From Bacteroidetes bacterium UKL13-3 (GTDB taxonomy: Bacteria > Bacteroidota > Bacteroidia > UKL13-3), in contig CP012155.1 of assembly GCA_001602415.1 (NCBI GenBank), forward strand, positions 2,938,824 to 3,002,823: a stretch of 64,000 nucleotides of DNA, read 5' to 3'. The position numbers and the translations under genes are program-made. Every line of letters starts with the position of its first letter. Position 1 is the stretch's first letter. Below the pieces are notes generated by a model. That model was not told where the DNA came from. It searched no databases and was given only the letters and a program-made list of their open reading frames with translations. This document shows positions 18,801-28,794 of this stretch, in pieces.

Positions 18801-20671
18801 AAATCCTGTACTCTTATGGTGTAATAGCGAGTAGAGGTTGGTGCTACTGTCATGTTACCATTGGCAAATACCGGTGCATTCAATGGTGGTAAAGCTGTGC
18901 CTGCTTCGTACAAGTTATTGTACCAGCGGTATGTATAAGGCGCTTTGCCGTATTTGGCAGTGGCGGTTATCGGTACGCTACCGCCTGCGCAGTTAATGGT
19001 ATCGCGCACAATAGGTTTTACTATGGTATCTACTCTAAGCGTATCGTAAAAAACCCTTGTACACATAATACCGCTTGAACCTTGGGTGGTGGCGGTAAGC
19101 AGCACCAAATATTTACCCGGTTCGCTGTATTGAATAACCGGACAGGTACTTACGTTGGTAAATGCATAAGGGTTATTACTTAAGCTAAAATCCCCAGGGA
19201 AGCGCGAGATTTGCCATTGAACCAATTGCGGTACAATGCTCGGTTTTTTATTGGTGTAAAACGGTTGAAATTTCCCGCACTTTAAATCGCCCGGATTAAT
19301 TTGTAAATCCGCTCGACCCAATACTTTTACCGAGAAAGCACGTGTTACCCTGCCCGGGTTGGGGCAGCGGTTATCTTTTGCCGAAACGGTGAAATAGTAT
19401 GGGTTATTGCTTACCTGGTTATCAGTAGGTGTCCAGCAAAACTGCCACTCATCCTCGCGCGGACCACCCAATGGGGCAGGTTTTCTGCGGTTGGCAACAC
19501 TATAGGTAGGTTTAAAGGTAGCGCCCAAACTCGCTATGGAGGCATTCCAGCTTAAATAGGTTGTGTCCGATATTAACGGTGGTATAAAATCGGTATCTTT
19601 TGCTGTTACGGTAAAACAGAGTTGTTCACCTGCACATGTCTCCCAACTGGTTTTGGGGGCGTTGGGATTGCTGCCGTTGGGTGGATTGGTAATAAGCCGT
19701 GGTGTGTTATTGGGCGGGCAGTTGGCCAGCACCACCATTTGGATATCTCTTCGGGTAATTCCGATAACCGTTGGAACACCGTTGATGGTTTTCCATTGTT
19801 TAACTTCAATACACATGATACCATAGAAGTTTTGACCACCTGCATTACCAGGAGTAAAAGAAATATCTCCAGTTAAAGGATCGCAACGAATACCACCCGG
19901 AAATTCAGCGTTAGCATCACCTGACCAAGGCATTGGTCTGTTAAAAGCCCAAGGAGCGCTGTAAGTAACTGAGCTATTGAATGCTTGCAAAGCCGGGGCA
20001 AATGCAAAGGATAAAGAATCAAAGTCGGGGTCTACTGCACCATTGTTAAACACATAGTTTTCGCCACCACACATAACCGCAAAAGGATCATTACTCAACT
20101 CAGGGGAACTATTACATGGAGAAACGGACAAGCAACGATTAACGACTGCATCAACATAAAAATTTTGCCATGTAGCACCGGTATTGATCTCGGCATTACG
20201 GCAACATTCTGTGAACGCAAAACGAACATTACAACACGTGGTAGGAATACCTGATGTTGGACCAATATTGGCAAACCCTTTGAACTCGTAACGCTCAATT
20301 GCAGGAGTATAGGAACCCGCAGCAACACAATTCATGTTTGTACAAATGCTTTTTGCATTTGGGCAATCCGGATTCCCCCCAACATCTCTAACACTAACTA
20401 AACTTAACTGAAAACTGCCAAAATTAGACGAAGCACAACTTGGGTCGGCACCAAATATTTGTAATGTACGCGTGCATGCTGCACCGCAGGTTTGTGGACA
20501 TACCGGAATACCGGTACAAGCACGATAAAAAACAAATGTAACCTCAAACACTCCGGGCGTACTGGTACACTTGTAGGTAATATCACTTCCTACAACGTGA
20601 TCCGCAGATGCTGTAAAGTGAATTAAGGAGAACAGTAGTAGACATACTAGTGTGTAAAACCTTTTTAGCAT
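15839..20671 (-). CDS. Giant T9SS type B surface protein (gliding-motility CTD)
   Basis: A 1610-residue exported protein. The ATG at 20671 opens a good signal peptide (MLKRFYTLVCLLLFSLIHFT, then ASA); the open frame extends 21 residues further without one. The N-terminal half holds Cys-rich segments (many paired Cys in the first 200 residues). The middle has repeated Ig/PKD-like modules with DTTICFGDTARL-type starts. The final 90 or so residues form the type B T9SS domain: FIPNAFRP, VFVFNRWGQLVF, GWDGK, and a closing SGSVTLLR. Such proteins act as surface adhesins or filament components. It is a single-gene unit divergent from the PLP enzyme. Confidence 0.88.
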   Translation of the reverse strand: MLKRFYTLVCLLLFSLIHFTASADHVVGSDITYKCTSTPGVFEVTFVFYRACTGIPVCPQTCGAACTRTLQIFGADPSCASSNFGSFQLSLVSVRDVGGNPDCPNAKSICTNMNCVAAGSYTPAIERYEFKGFANIGPTSGIPTTCCNVRFAFTECCRNAEINTGATWQNFYVDAVVNRCLSVSPCNSSPELSNDPFAVMCGGENYVFNNGAVDPDFDSLSFAFAPALQAFNSSVTYSAPWAFNRPMPWSGDANAEFPGGIRCDPLTGDISFTPGNAGGQNFYGIMCIEVKQWKTINGVPTVIGITRRDIQMVVLANCPPNNTPRLITNPPNGSNPNAPKTSWETCAGEQLCFTVTAKDTDFIPPLISDTTYLSWNASIASLGATFKPTYSVANRRKPAPLGGPREDEWQFCWTPTDNQVSNNPYYFTVSAKDNRCPNPGRVTRAFSVKVLGRADLQINPGDLKCGKFQPFYTNKKPSIVPQLVQWQISRFPGDFSLSNNPYAFTNVSTCPVIQYSEPGKYLVLLTATTQGSSGIMCTRVFYDTLRVDTIVKPIVRDTINCAGGSVPITATAKYGKAPYTYRWYNNLYEAGTALPPLNAPVFANGNMTVAPTSTRYYTIRVQDLDGCFRFDSVRVRVTPLPVGLLPDSSRICYGDTFTLDPGNNTGNMKKYEWSTSDTTRTIQRWASGLYTVKMTDTVNCVQYDTMQLYVNNQIFPNAGLDTTICFGDTARLRASGGQLYQWRDLSTGTIVRAKGYNPNVGVRPLNTATTTAYEVRVYNSQPDTAAKYKECSVTDTVLITVKPLPILTRPQATPTCRSGTVVNLPGFGTNQAGPGSISLWSYSKAPGAIINSGTQVRINSLQNNPNKDTIGVFDNWITYKYTAPQTFGGCTATDSANIRIYGNPKVDAGATLVWCENAGVYNITFANRRHSPSGGSTGEGEEWTGPGVTTTPVGISGKRFDFNPLAAGVQKIPTVNVVTYKYTQTYNKSTPTEISCFNSDTVQFNVTSIPIIDAGSDITVCKNEPLFNIKSKTGATLTTSTGVPYAGAPQWIAANAALNNDNAIRNSGQDFFAGSTAITFANSTTNSVYKLYYVDKSTGCEVRDSMNLRVARVPIADLRYNNRVADSLFVCQNTRNVYFRPFASNPIGIMGTTQVTSNLQFSGSASFGDNPDLTVNTSRGVFNSQTASPGLHLLIMKYTDKSVEPINGCTATDTNIIYVQAQPTIQIASINAICSYDSLVQLSLTTAPIDTFDYAWRSGGDGILNTGTTPASYRIGQTDIQNGQVTLSAVTQKKTYGLYATTNGDQCDTVTSSTVLTINRAPDATILSENIENCVPFTPLFGSGATGVQNANFTWTWENEPGITDTDNDSMTQRTITDYQTTTSGIHRLQLTVSTNTTPACTSTSKWTMVTAHAVPEADFEADPPFTTIAKPFFNFINKSTIIDGSKLSYLWNLGPGPDPTRPENRKVTDANPVNIEYAADTAQKDVTLYVTSEYGCIDSVTNKIRINPDITVFIPNAFRPDSKLSNCDGDIDCNRKFKVIANGHLSVEVFVFNRWGQLVFKTTNANEGWDGKMINTSEDCPQEVYIYQVNATSFSGKLYRYSGSVTLLR

Positions 20672-20835
20672 AGTTATGAATGTATAATTTTTATAGTGTT
20701 TAACAAACCCGCTTCTGTTGTTTTGGGTATTCAAACCTAAGCGTTTGATTTCTTAAAATTGTCTTAAAATTTGCTTAACAAATTGATTTAAAGGAAAAAT
20801 TATGATTATAACAGAAATGATTGTATGTTGAACTT

Positions 20836-21945
20836 ATGAATTTGCAAGACACTTTTTTACACAAAGAGTTTGATATAAACAGTAAAATCTGGCAAAGTCC
20901 TGAAGGCAACTTGCTTGATATTCATTTCTTAGCCCAATTCCCTATTGACTTTATTCGTTCTAGAAACTACAATTTATGGCGCTATCGCGAAGCTATTCCC
21001 ATTCAATCAGATAAACATATTGTTTCATTTAACGAGGGTTTTACACCACTGCTAAGTATTGATTTTAATGGCAAAAAGATTGGTATTAAACAAGAGCAAT
21101 TGTTTAGCACAGGATCCTATAAAGACCGCGGAGCAACGGTGCTCATGAGTAAAGTGAAAGAGTTAGGAATTGGTAAGGTGGTGCAAGATTCGAGTGGAAA
21201 TGCAGGATGTGCAATTGCTGCGTATGCCGCTGCTGCCAATATTGATTGTTCAATTTATTTACAACAAGATACATCGCCTGCAAAAATTGCACAAATGAAG
21301 GCTTATGGTGCAGCTATTCATTTTGTAAACGGGTCTCGAGAGGATGTTGCAGATGTAACACTCAATGCTGCACAAGATGCATATTATGCTAGCCACAGTT
21401 GGAATCCCTTCTTTTTTCAGGGAACAAAAACGTTTGCGTATGAAGTATGCGAACAACTTGGATGGCGCGCTCCAGATAGTGTTGTATTACCTGCTGGAAA
21501 TGGTACACTCATCATTGGTTGCTATATTGGATTTATGGATTTATTGCATGCAGGGGTTATAGATAAAATGCCCAAATTAATTGCTGTGCAAAGCGAAAAC
21601 TGTGCTCCACTTGCGGAGGCTTTTTTTAAAAACAAAACTGCATATTCCAATATTAACTCACAACCAACCTTAGCCGAGGGTATTGCTATCGCAAAGCCAG
21701 TGAGAGGAAACCAAATGTTACAATATGTAAAAGAAAGCAAAGGCACTTTTGTAATAGTTTCTGAAATTGAAATAAAAAATGCTTGGAAAGTGTGTGCCTT
21801 AAAAGGGTTTTATATTGAGCCAACTTCGGCTGCTACCATTGCAGGATTATTGAAATACATGGATGGATATCCTCACGAAGAAATTATTTCACTTTTTAGT
21901 GGACATGGACTTAAAAGTACTGATAAAATTCTTACCCTCGTTTAG
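20836..21945 (+). CDS. Threonine synthase-like PLP enzyme
   Basis: Fold-type II pyridoxal-phosphate enzyme. The PLP lysine lies in GSYKDRGATVLMSK (the family's S/F-x-K-D-R-G), the phosphate loop is PAGNGTLIIG, and QDSSGNAGCAIAAYAA is the asparagine loop. AVQSENCAPLAEAF and the ending LFSGHGLKS are typical of threonine synthases, which turn O-phosphohomoserine into threonine. An in-frame TTG at 20821 precedes the ATG at 20836. The exact substrate is uncertain, since related threonine ammonia-lyases share these motifs. It overlaps the convergent deaminase gene by 4 bp. Confidence 0.8.
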   Translation: MNLQDTFLHKEFDINSKIWQSPEGNLLDIHFLAQFPIDFIRSRNYNLWRYREAIPIQSDKHIVSFNEGFTPLLSIDFNGKKIGIKQEQLFSTGSYKDRGATVLMSKVKELGIGKVVQDSSGNAGCAIAAYAAAANIDCSIYLQQDTSPAKIAQMKAYGAAIHFVNGSREDVADVTLNAAQDAYYASHSWNPFFFQGTKTFAYEVCEQLGWRAPDSVVLPAGNGTLIIGCYIGFMDLLHAGVIDKMPKLIAVQSENCAPLAEAFFKNKTAYSNINSQPTLAEGIAIAKPVRGNQMLQYVKESKGTFVIVSEIEIKNAWKVCALKGFYIEPTSAATIAGLLKYMDGYPHEEIISLFSGHGLKSTDKILTLV

Positions 21946-22805
21946 GCATATCTGCTCAACGATCCTAATAACCCACCTGTATGAATGAGTAGTATCTTGT
22001 CGCCCTTTTTATAATATCCTTGCTGTGTTAATTCAATCACCGCCCTTACCATTTTTGCTGTATAAACCTGATCGAGAAGGATACCTGTTTGCTGGGCAAA
22101 ATCATCCATAAAATCAAATAACTGCGGACTTGTTTTGGCATAACCACCTTCATGAAATTGATGATGAACCGTCCACGAATGTTTATGTCCAACACTTGCT
22201 TCTATCTCAATATTAAGCGCTTCGGCACCTTTTAATACACAAATCCCATCTGCGTGAATTCCCTTTTTTATGGCCGCTTTCGCTAATCCTGCAAAGGTTG
22301 TTCCTGTTCCGATTGCACACGCAACATGTGTAAAACCATCTACATTATTGAGAATCTCTTCGCACCCTTTCATTGCTAATTCACCTTTACCTCCTTCATC
22401 AATAAAATACCAATCTTGATGAGCATTACTATCAAACAATTGCTGTTTATTTTTATACGCTTCACGAGAAACAAATAACAACTCCATGCCCCAGGTTACG
22501 CACAACCCCAACATGTGATTGGAAACCTTTTCACCTCTCACAAAAGCCATCGTTTTAAAACCGTACATTGCTCCAGCGCAGGCTAACGCAACCAAATGGT
22601 TGGAGTAAGCTCCTCCAAAACTTACTAAAGTGGTTTTTTCTTTTTCTCTTGCATCAGCAAGTACGTATTTGAGTTTACGCCATTTGTTGCCTGACACAAA
22701 AGGGTGAATAGTGTCTTCACGTTTCATATACACTTCTACTTCAGCATTCGAAAAAATGGGCCAATGTATGGGTTGAATAACGGGTTCAAAAGTTAGCTCA
22801 AGCAT
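21942..22805 (-). CDS. ACC deaminase / D-cysteine desulfhydrase family
   Basis: A 287-residue fold-type II PLP enzyme. The lysine motif is SGNKWRKLKYVL, followed by SFGGAYSNHLVALA and the glycine loop ACAIGTGTTFAGLA near the middle; HTGGLLGSL closes the protein. These fit the 1-aminocyclopropane-1-carboxylate deaminase / D-cysteine desulfhydrase family; the sequence alone does not separate the two activities. It overlaps the upstream membrane-protein gene by 8 bp, so it is translated from the same operon. Confidence 0.85.
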   Translation of the reverse strand: MLELTFEPVIQPIHWPIFSNAEVEVYMKREDTIHPFVSGNKWRKLKYVLADAREKEKTTLVSFGGAYSNHLVALACAGAMYGFKTMAFVRGEKVSNHMLGLCVTWGMELLFVSREAYKNKQQLFDSNAHQDWYFIDEGGKGELAMKGCEEILNNVDGFTHVACAIGTGTTFAGLAKAAIKKGIHADGICVLKGAEALNIEIEASVGHKHSWTVHHQFHEGGYAKTSPQLFDFMDDFAQQTGILLDQVYTAKMVRAVIELTQQGYYKKGDKILLIHTGGLLGSLSRYA

Positions 22806-24117
22806 GTTGTGTTGATTTGGGTTGCGTTAAGGAATATGATGCACACAATACACCAATTAACAACAAAGGGAATATAGGAACTCTATATCTGGAAACACCA
22901 ACAGGACCAGTTGCTAAAGCAATATATGCTACCAATATCAACAACATGTTTCGCAGCGGTTTATGATTCATCTTTAAGAGAGCATATATGAATAAACACA
23001 CAACAACAATATTCCATAGTAAGCTAAGCAACAATAACACAAATACACCTTCCGGTGTTTTTTGAATATAACTCTCAATAGCAGAAGCGCCTCTGGTTTG
23101 CGTTTCATGCATTAAACCTAATGTACCTTTTTCCTCGAGAGCAAAAAAGTGGAACATATCAAACCGTCCTGGATCGATGAAAAATGCAACAACACCCTTA
23201 ACATACACTTTGGCAAACGAAAAGGGATGTTGAAAAATGAACGTGTTTGCTCTATCATTCATGATGGTGAGTCGGGCGCCATAATTTGGTGCCGCATTAG
23301 CTTCTTCCATTACAGCCGAAATAGCACTATCGGCAAATGTTTCTCCCTTAGCAGCAAGCAGCGTATACCGCGCATTGTATTTTAATTGGTTGATACTTTT
23401 AATGCTGCTGTAATGGTAATATCCAGTGGCGTGTTGGTTTTGAAAACAGATACTGTGAAAAGTTAATACCACTATAATTTGAGGTACAACCCATTGCCAA
23501 CTAACTTTTTGTTTAAAAATATAGGAAAGCATGAAACCCCAGACAATAAGAGGAAGAAAAAGGGAGATTGGCTTGGTTAACAAACACAGTGATAACAGAA
23601 CTGCAAGCCATAAACTGTTGTTGAATGACGGTTTCTGCATAAAACGGAAAAGCGTAATCAGAATGCAAACCAGCCAAAGTTGAAACAGTATTTCCGTCAT
23701 CACAAAATTGGCATGAATCATTTGTGCTGGATACAAGGACACCGCAATCATAAACAAACGCTGAGTTTTTGCAGAGCCATATCCGTTTTGTTTAACAAAA
23801 ACATAAACCAGCCAACATGTATAAATGCTGATGATGTTTTGAAAGACTAACACTGGAACAATTGATTCGGAGAACATCCGAAAAAAAGCAATTAAGCCTG
23901 CGTACAATGGAGGGCGAATCGAAAAATAATCAACCAACAACGGTGCGTTCCAGTCTTCTGCATACCATGAACCGTTGGCCAACATGTTATCAGCCTGCAT
24001 GGCATATCCAAACGAGTCAATCAGGTAAAACCCTCTAAAATGTAAGGCTGTAAAAAAATAAAAAACATGAACAATAATGAGCCAATATAGAGGAAGATAT
24101 GGTTTGCATTTAAACAC
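22798..24117 (-). CDS. Polytopic membrane glycosyltransferase-like protein
   Basis: A 439-residue inner-membrane protein with about ten hydrophobic segments. An acidic pair in a periplasmic loop after the first helix (YLIDSFGYAMQADNML) and a second loop (APLLVDYFSIRPPLYAGLIA) fit the GT-C / ArnT-PMT layout of lipid-linked sugar transferases. The start is GTG, 3 bp past the LysM gene's stop, and the end overlaps the deaminase gene. Activity and sugar are unknown. Confidence 0.65.
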   Translation of the reverse strand: MFKCKPYLPLYWLIIVHVFYFFTALHFRGFYLIDSFGYAMQADNMLANGSWYAEDWNAPLLVDYFSIRPPLYAGLIAFFRMFSESIVPVLVFQNIISIYTCWLVYVFVKQNGYGSAKTQRLFMIAVSLYPAQMIHANFVMTEILFQLWLVCILITLFRFMQKPSFNNSLWLAVLLSLCLLTKPISLFLPLIVWGFMLSYIFKQKVSWQWVVPQIIVVLTFHSICFQNQHATGYYHYSSIKSINQLKYNARYTLLAAKGETFADSAISAVMEEANAAPNYGARLTIMNDRANTFIFQHPFSFAKVYVKGVVAFFIDPGRFDMFHFFALEEKGTLGLMHETQTRGASAIESYIQKTPEGVFVLLLLSLLWNIVVVCLFIYALLKMNHKPLRNMLLILVAYIALATGPVGVSRYRVPIFPLLLIGVLCASYSLTQPKSTQHA

Positions 24118-24119
24118 AG

Positions 24120-25733
24120 TTAGCGTATTCTAAGTTTAGCACCAACCGGAATGGTATTATCAATAATATCGTTTAGCTTTCTAATTTGCTCGGGTGTAAC
24201 ACCGTATTTGCGACTCAACGAATAGAGTGTTTCTTTCTCTTTTACAGTATGATAAACTGGTTCATCCAGATTTTCCGTTACTTTTTCTTCGGTTGCCTTC
24301 TCTCCGTTTAAGGGAACAACAATGAGTTCTTCTCCCACATGAATGGAATCCGATTGCATTTCGTTTAATGCCTTAATTTCATTTACAGTGGTGTTATATA
24401 GTCGTGCAATCGAATATAATGTTTCACCTTGACGAACCTGATGATAACCAGGAATAACACTTTCTTCATTTGGTTTAATTGCCGGCTGGTTTGGATTGAT
24501 AATTAAGCGCATTCCCACTTTAATGTTTTCATTTGGTAGGTTGTTTAACATCTTTATTCCATCAACTTGCACGTTGTATTTTTTGGCGATAGAAAAAAGC
24601 GTTTCGCCCCCTTGTACAAAATGAAAAAAAGCCATGTCTTCTTTTACGCCATGCGCTTCAACATCATATTTATCTTCAGGAATTGCAGGAGCTATTGTTT
24701 CAATGTTCTTTTTAGGATCATCATAAATTCTGTCGTTGTATGCAGTATCAACTGCAATAGTAGGTGTGCTTCCGGTTCGCAGTTTAATTGCATCCAATCG
24801 TTTGCTTCGTAAGTAAACTGTTTCGCCTGCTGCTGGTTCTTCGCCTTCTTTCATCCGGTTATACTTGTATAACCGTGATAGTTTGATGGCAAAACGTTGC
24901 GAAATAATATGAATGTTCTCCGTAGGGCCAATCTGATATGTTTCAACCAACCCTTTGTAGTTCTTGGGTTTCAGGTATAAAGTATCTCCGGCTGTGATAT
25001 TATCCGACTTTGATAAATCATTGTATTTGTAAATTTGCCAAACACGCATATCGTAAGCCGAAGCAATACTTGCAAAACTCTCTCCTTGTTTCACCACTAT
25101 AGCCGGTATATTGTTTATGATGAGGCTTTTTTGCTCGGCAATAACTTCTTTTTTCTCAGCAATAATTTCTTTTACTTCAACTTCGGTTGGTTTTACCAAA
25201 TCAAACCGTTGAAGATTGTTTTTTTCAATAGTGGCAATCAAAATTTCTCCGTACCTTGGATTCGTGGCATAACCGGCTTTACGCAAACCCATTGCCCAAC
25301 TTTTATAATCGGTAGGTTCTAAATCAAACAAAAAAGCATAGCGCGAACCTTTCATCAAAAAATCAGAATGATTTTTGTAAGAATCCAATGGAGTAGGATA
25401 TTTGCGAAAACACTCTTGTGGAGCATCGTCATCTTCATTTAATGTTTCTCCTTTCCAATCGGCTTTACACTTAATACCAAAATGATTGTTTGCTTGCAAT
25501 GCCAATCGGCTGTTTCCATTACCCGACTCTAACAAGCCTTGTGCGAGTGTGATACTTGCGGGAATGCGGCTGCGGTGCATTTCCTCTATGGCTATTTTTG
25601 CATATTTCTCAACATACTGATCTACCGTCATCTTAAACGGAAATTCAGGTGTTGGAACAGGCTGAGCTTTTGTTAGGAGTGTTGTGAGAACTACAATAGT
25701 GAGAATAAAGAAATTTTTAACGTATCGTTTCAT
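24120..25733 (-). CDS. Exported glucosaminidase with five LysM domains
   Basis: Peptidoglycan hydrolase cleaving the glycan chain, likely in cell separation or remodelling. The ATG at 25733 opens a signal peptide (MKRYVKNFFILTIVVLTTLL). The glucosaminidase domain (about residues 45-175) shows SITLAQGLLESGNGNSRLA with the catalytic Glu and NNHFGIKC. Five LysM-like repeats follow: the first two are weak (GESFASIASAYDM, NIHIISQRFAI), the last three strong (GETLFSIAKKYNV, GETLYSIARLYNT, KETLYSLSRKYGV). Lead gene of a three-gene operon with the glycosyltransferase and the deaminase. Confidence 0.92.
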   Translation of the reverse strand: MKRYVKNFFILTIVVLTTLLTKAQPVPTPEFPFKMTVDQYVEKYAKIAIEEMHRSRIPASITLAQGLLESGNGNSRLALQANNHFGIKCKADWKGETLNEDDDAPQECFRKYPTPLDSYKNHSDFLMKGSRYAFLFDLEPTDYKSWAMGLRKAGYATNPRYGEILIATIEKNNLQRFDLVKPTEVEVKEIIAEKKEVIAEQKSLIINNIPAIVVKQGESFASIASAYDMRVWQIYKYNDLSKSDNITAGDTLYLKPKNYKGLVETYQIGPTENIHIISQRFAIKLSRLYKYNRMKEGEEPAAGETVYLRSKRLDAIKLRTGSTPTIAVDTAYNDRIYDDPKKNIETIAPAIPEDKYDVEAHGVKEDMAFFHFVQGGETLFSIAKKYNVQVDGIKMLNNLPNENIKVGMRLIINPNQPAIKPNEESVIPGYHQVRQGETLYSIARLYNTTVNEIKALNEMQSDSIHVGEELIVVPLNGEKATEEKVTENLDEPVYHTVKEKETLYSLSRKYGVTPEQIRKLNDIIDNTIPVGAKLRIR

Positions 25734-25893
25734 ACATACGAAAGTAACGTTAGAGGCCACGTAAACCTTATTCTCTCACTGCTGATTTCCCACACCTGCA
25801 TGCTTATGTATCTAAAAACGCACACTTCTAAATTCTTGTTTCTTTTCACTCTCACAATAAATCTTAAATTTGTTGCCTCAACACATTTTGATA

Positions 25894-28005
25894 ATGCAAA
25901 AACTATCATTCAACTGGCTTTCTCTTATACTCCTTTTTGGTCTTAACAATACGTTATTTGCTCAACTGCACCAGCAACCCTCGGTACTCAAAAAAACTCC
26001 AGAGTGGAAAATAACGGCCGACAAAAAAGAGGTAAAAGTAGGTGATGAACTCACGCTTACGCTAACCAGTGATATTGAAAGAGATTGGTACATGTACTCC
26101 AACGATTTTGATCCGAACCTAGGACCTATTGTTGCAGAAATAACATTTGATAAGAACAAAACTTTTGAACTTGTAGGAAAAACAATTCCTATTGGATCAA
26201 AAAAGCACTTTGAAGAAGTGTGGAACGGCAATGTTTCTATCTTTACGGGAAAAGCTGTATTTAAACAAAAAGTAAAAATATTGAATGTTAATCCTCAAGT
26301 TAAGATCAACCTTTATTTCCAAGAATGTTCTGAAGTTACAGGTGTGTGTATGCCTCCATTTGAGCAAAGCTATGAGGTAAAAAATGTGTTTACAGTAACA
26401 ACAACTTCGGGAAATGAGTCAGCGGGTGGCAGCCCGCAGTCGGCCGTTTCCCCTGATACTGCAGCCGCAGAACAACCATTAGACTCAGCGCAAAACTTAA
26501 CCAACAATCAACAACAAACTGATAGTAACACAGCGCAAACAGCCGCCAATAAACCAGCATCCGAAGATTCGTTTCTTGGGTTTATAATTGTTGCCTTTTT
26601 GGGCGGTTTGGTAGCTGTGGCAACTCCTTGTGTGTTCCCAATGTTACCAATGACTGTTTCGTTTTTCACCAAAAAAAGTGAAACCCGCACACAAGGAATT
26701 ACCCGCGCTTCTATTTTTGGATTTTCTATTATTGCCATATATGCATCATTGGGATTGTTGTTTGCCTTCTTTGGCTTGGGGCCTGATTTTGGAAACTGGT
26801 TAAGCACGCACTGGTTGCCCAATATTTTATTCTTCATTATTTTTATGGTATTCGCAGCCTCCTTCTTTGGGTTGTTTGAAATTACGTTACCACATGGTTT
26901 CGTAAACAAAGTAGATTCCAAATCGAGCATGACAAGTTTGGGTGGTATCTTCTTTATGGCATTCACATTAGTATTGGTGTCGTTCAGTTGTACGGGCCCA
27001 ATTGTTGGAAGCTTATTAATTGATGCTGTTGGTGGTAAGTTTTTAAAACCCTTACTGGGTATGGCTGCTTTTGGTGCCGGATTAGCATTACCGTTTACAT
27101 TGTTTGCCATCTTCCCAAGCTTCTTATCTAACTTGCCAAAATCAGGAGGGTGGTTAAACTCGGTAAAGGTGGTTTTAGGATTTATAGAAGTTGCTTTTGC
27201 CTTCAAATTTTTGAGTACAGCCGATGTGGTTTACCATTGGGGAATTTTAGATCGCGAAATATATCTGTCTATTTGGATTGTTGTTTCATTTTTATTGGGA
27301 ATGTATTTATTGGGCAAACTCAAATTCAGTCATGATAGTGATATGCCTTATGTGAGTGTTCCCCGTTTTGCATTGGCATTGGTTTCGCTCACATTTGGAG
27401 TTTACATGATTCCGGGATTATTCGGAGCTCCGCTCAAAGGATTGTCTGGATTACTTCCTCCTATGCAAACGCAAGATTTTGTATTGGGTAGAGAAACTCA
27501 ATCAACACAACAACACAGCAACCAATCAACAAATATTAAACATGCTGAATTCCTCCATTTACCGCATGGGTTAACAGGATACTTTGATTACAAACAGGCT
27601 TTGGAGGAATCGAAAATACAAGGCAAACCCATCTTTATTGATTTTACGGGACATGCTTGTGTGAACTGCCGTAAGATGGAAGAATACGTTTGGGCTAAAC
27701 CCGAAGTATTAAAACGGCTACAAAATGATTTTATCATTGTGAGTTTATATGCTGATGAACGGAAAGAATTAACGGAAAGTGAATGGTATACTTCGCCTCG
27801 CGATGGTAAAGTAAAAAAGACGATAGGTGAGCAAAACCAGGATTTACAAATCACCAAATACAACTTTTCGGCACAACCGCAATACGTGGTGATTGATGGA
27901 AATGAAAACCAACTTTCGGGACCTAACTTTTTTGATACCGATGAACAAAAGTTTATTGACTTTTTAGATAAAGGCAAAAAAGCATTTGAGGCAAACAAAA
28001 AATAA
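25894..28005 (+). CDS. dsbD: Thiol:disulfide interchange protein DsbD
   Basis: Transfers electrons across the inner membrane to periplasmic thiol proteins. The ATG at 25894 opens a signal peptide. An N-terminal domain follows, with a Cys pair region at [16 protein letters not shown] Gln/Ser/Ala-rich linker leads to eight membrane helices with the redox Cys residues in [11 protein letters not shown] and [10 protein letters not shown]. The C-terminal thioredoxin domain has [23 protein letters not shown] lies 22 bp before the start and may be the -7 promoter box. The gene continues into gmhA after 4 bp. Confidence 0.92.
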   Translation: MQKLSFNWLSLILLFGLNNTLFAQLHQQPSVLKKTPEWKITADKKEVKVGDELTLTLTSDIERDWYMYSNDFDPNLGPIVAEITFDKNKTFELVGKTIPIGSKKHFEEVWNGNVSIFTGKAVFKQKVKILNVNPQVKINLYFQECSEVTGVCMPPFEQSYEVKNVFTVTTTSGNESAGGSPQSAVSPDTAAAEQPLDSAQNLTNNQQQTDSNTAQTAANKPASEDSFLGFIIVAFLGGLVAVATPCVFPMLPMTVSFFTKKSETRTQGITRASIFGFSIIAIYASLGLLFAFFGLGPDFGNWLSTHWLPNILFFIIFMVFAASFFGLFEITLPHGFVNKVDSKSSMTSLGGIFFMAFTLVLVSFSCTGPIVGSLLIDAVGGKFLKPLLGMAAFGAGLALPFTLFAIFPSFLSNLPKSGGWLNSVKVVLGFIEVAFAFKFLSTADVVYHWGILDREIYLSIWIVVSFLLGMYLLGKLKFSHDSDMPYVSVPRFALALVSLTFGVYMIPGLFGAPLKGLSGLLPPMQTQDFVLGRETQSTQQHSNQSTNIKHAEFLHLPHGLTGYFDYKQALEESKIQGKPIFIDFTGHACVNCRKMEEYVWAKPEVLKRLQNDFIIVSLYADERKELTESEWYTSPRDGKVKKTIGEQNQDLQITKYNFSAQPQYVVIDGNENQLSGPNFFDTDEQKFIDFLDKGKKAFEANKK

Positions 28006-28009
28006 GATA

Positions 28010-28576
28010 ATGAATTCCATCAAACAACATTTTACCGAAGCACAAACCATCCTCAATCAGTTTTTAGCAGATGATAAAAACTTTGAAGCCATTGAAGCTG
28101 CAGGGAAATTAATGGTTGCCGCATTGCAGCAGGATAAAAAAATTATCAGCTGCGGGAATGGCGGGAGTTTGTGCGATGCTATGCATTTTGCCGAAGAACT
28201 TACAGGTCGTTACCGCGATAATCGTAAACCGTTAGCTGCTATCTCTATCAGCGACCCTTCACACATGGCTTGTGTAGGTAATGATTACGGATATGAGTTT
28301 GTGTTTAGTCGATATTTGGAGGCACTTGGAAACGAGGGAGATGTGTTGTTGGGAATATCTACCAGCGGCAATTCTAAAAACGTATTAAATGCTATTGAGG
28401 TAGCTAAACGCAAGGGAATTAAAGTAGTTGGACTTACTGGAAAAGATGGTGGAAAAATGAATGGTTTATGCGATGTAGAAATTCGTGCACCACATAGTTT
28501 ATACGCAGATAGAGCGCAGGAAATTCATATCAAATGTATTCATTCACTTATTGATTATATTGAAGGTAATGTATAG
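28010..28576 (+). CDS. gmhA: Sedoheptulose-7-phosphate isomerase
   Basis: First step of ADP-heptose synthesis for the lipopolysaccharide core. The SIS fold shows [18 protein letters not shown], the active-site [10 protein letters not shown] and the C-terminal metal-binding [13 protein letters not shown]. Starting at the ATG at 28010 gives 188 residues, the family's usual size. It follows dsbD by 4 bp and is probably translationally coupled. The 218 bp after its stop hold a weak hairpin (AAATAGGA / TCCTATTT near 28590-28627) that may be its terminator. Confidence 0.93.
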   Translation: MNSIKQHFTEAQTILNQFLADDKNFEAIEAAGKLMVAALQQDKKIISCGNGGSLCDAMHFAEELTGRYRDNRKPLAAISISDPSHMACVGNDYGYEFVFSRYLEALGNEGDVLLGISTSGNSKNVLNAIEVAKRKGIKVVGLTGKDGGKMNGLCDVEIRAPHSLYADRAQEIHIKCIHSLIDYIEGNV

Positions 28577-28794
28577 TGATTTTAAACAAAAAATAGGATA
28601 ATAAAATAGCTTACTTTTTTCCTATTTATTAATGACCCCCATTTAACTTGATTACATAATGCAATAGCCCAACTATTAAAACTAATTTGTTTAGTCAATC
28701 GGTATGACATACAAGATTGCTAAAACAATAGTAGGATTAACTCTATAAATAGATGATAAAATAAACACCAAAATCAGAAGAAAAAAGCCTTTTG

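Noticed and set aside
26508-27206. A 232-codon minus-strand open frame opposite dsbD
   Set aside because: Low-complexity Asn/Lys/Pro composition, and dsbD on the other strand has every conserved motif.
28589-28627. Structured RNA in the gap after gmhA
   Set aside because: Only an 8-bp AT-rich stem with a large loop; no known RNA signature.
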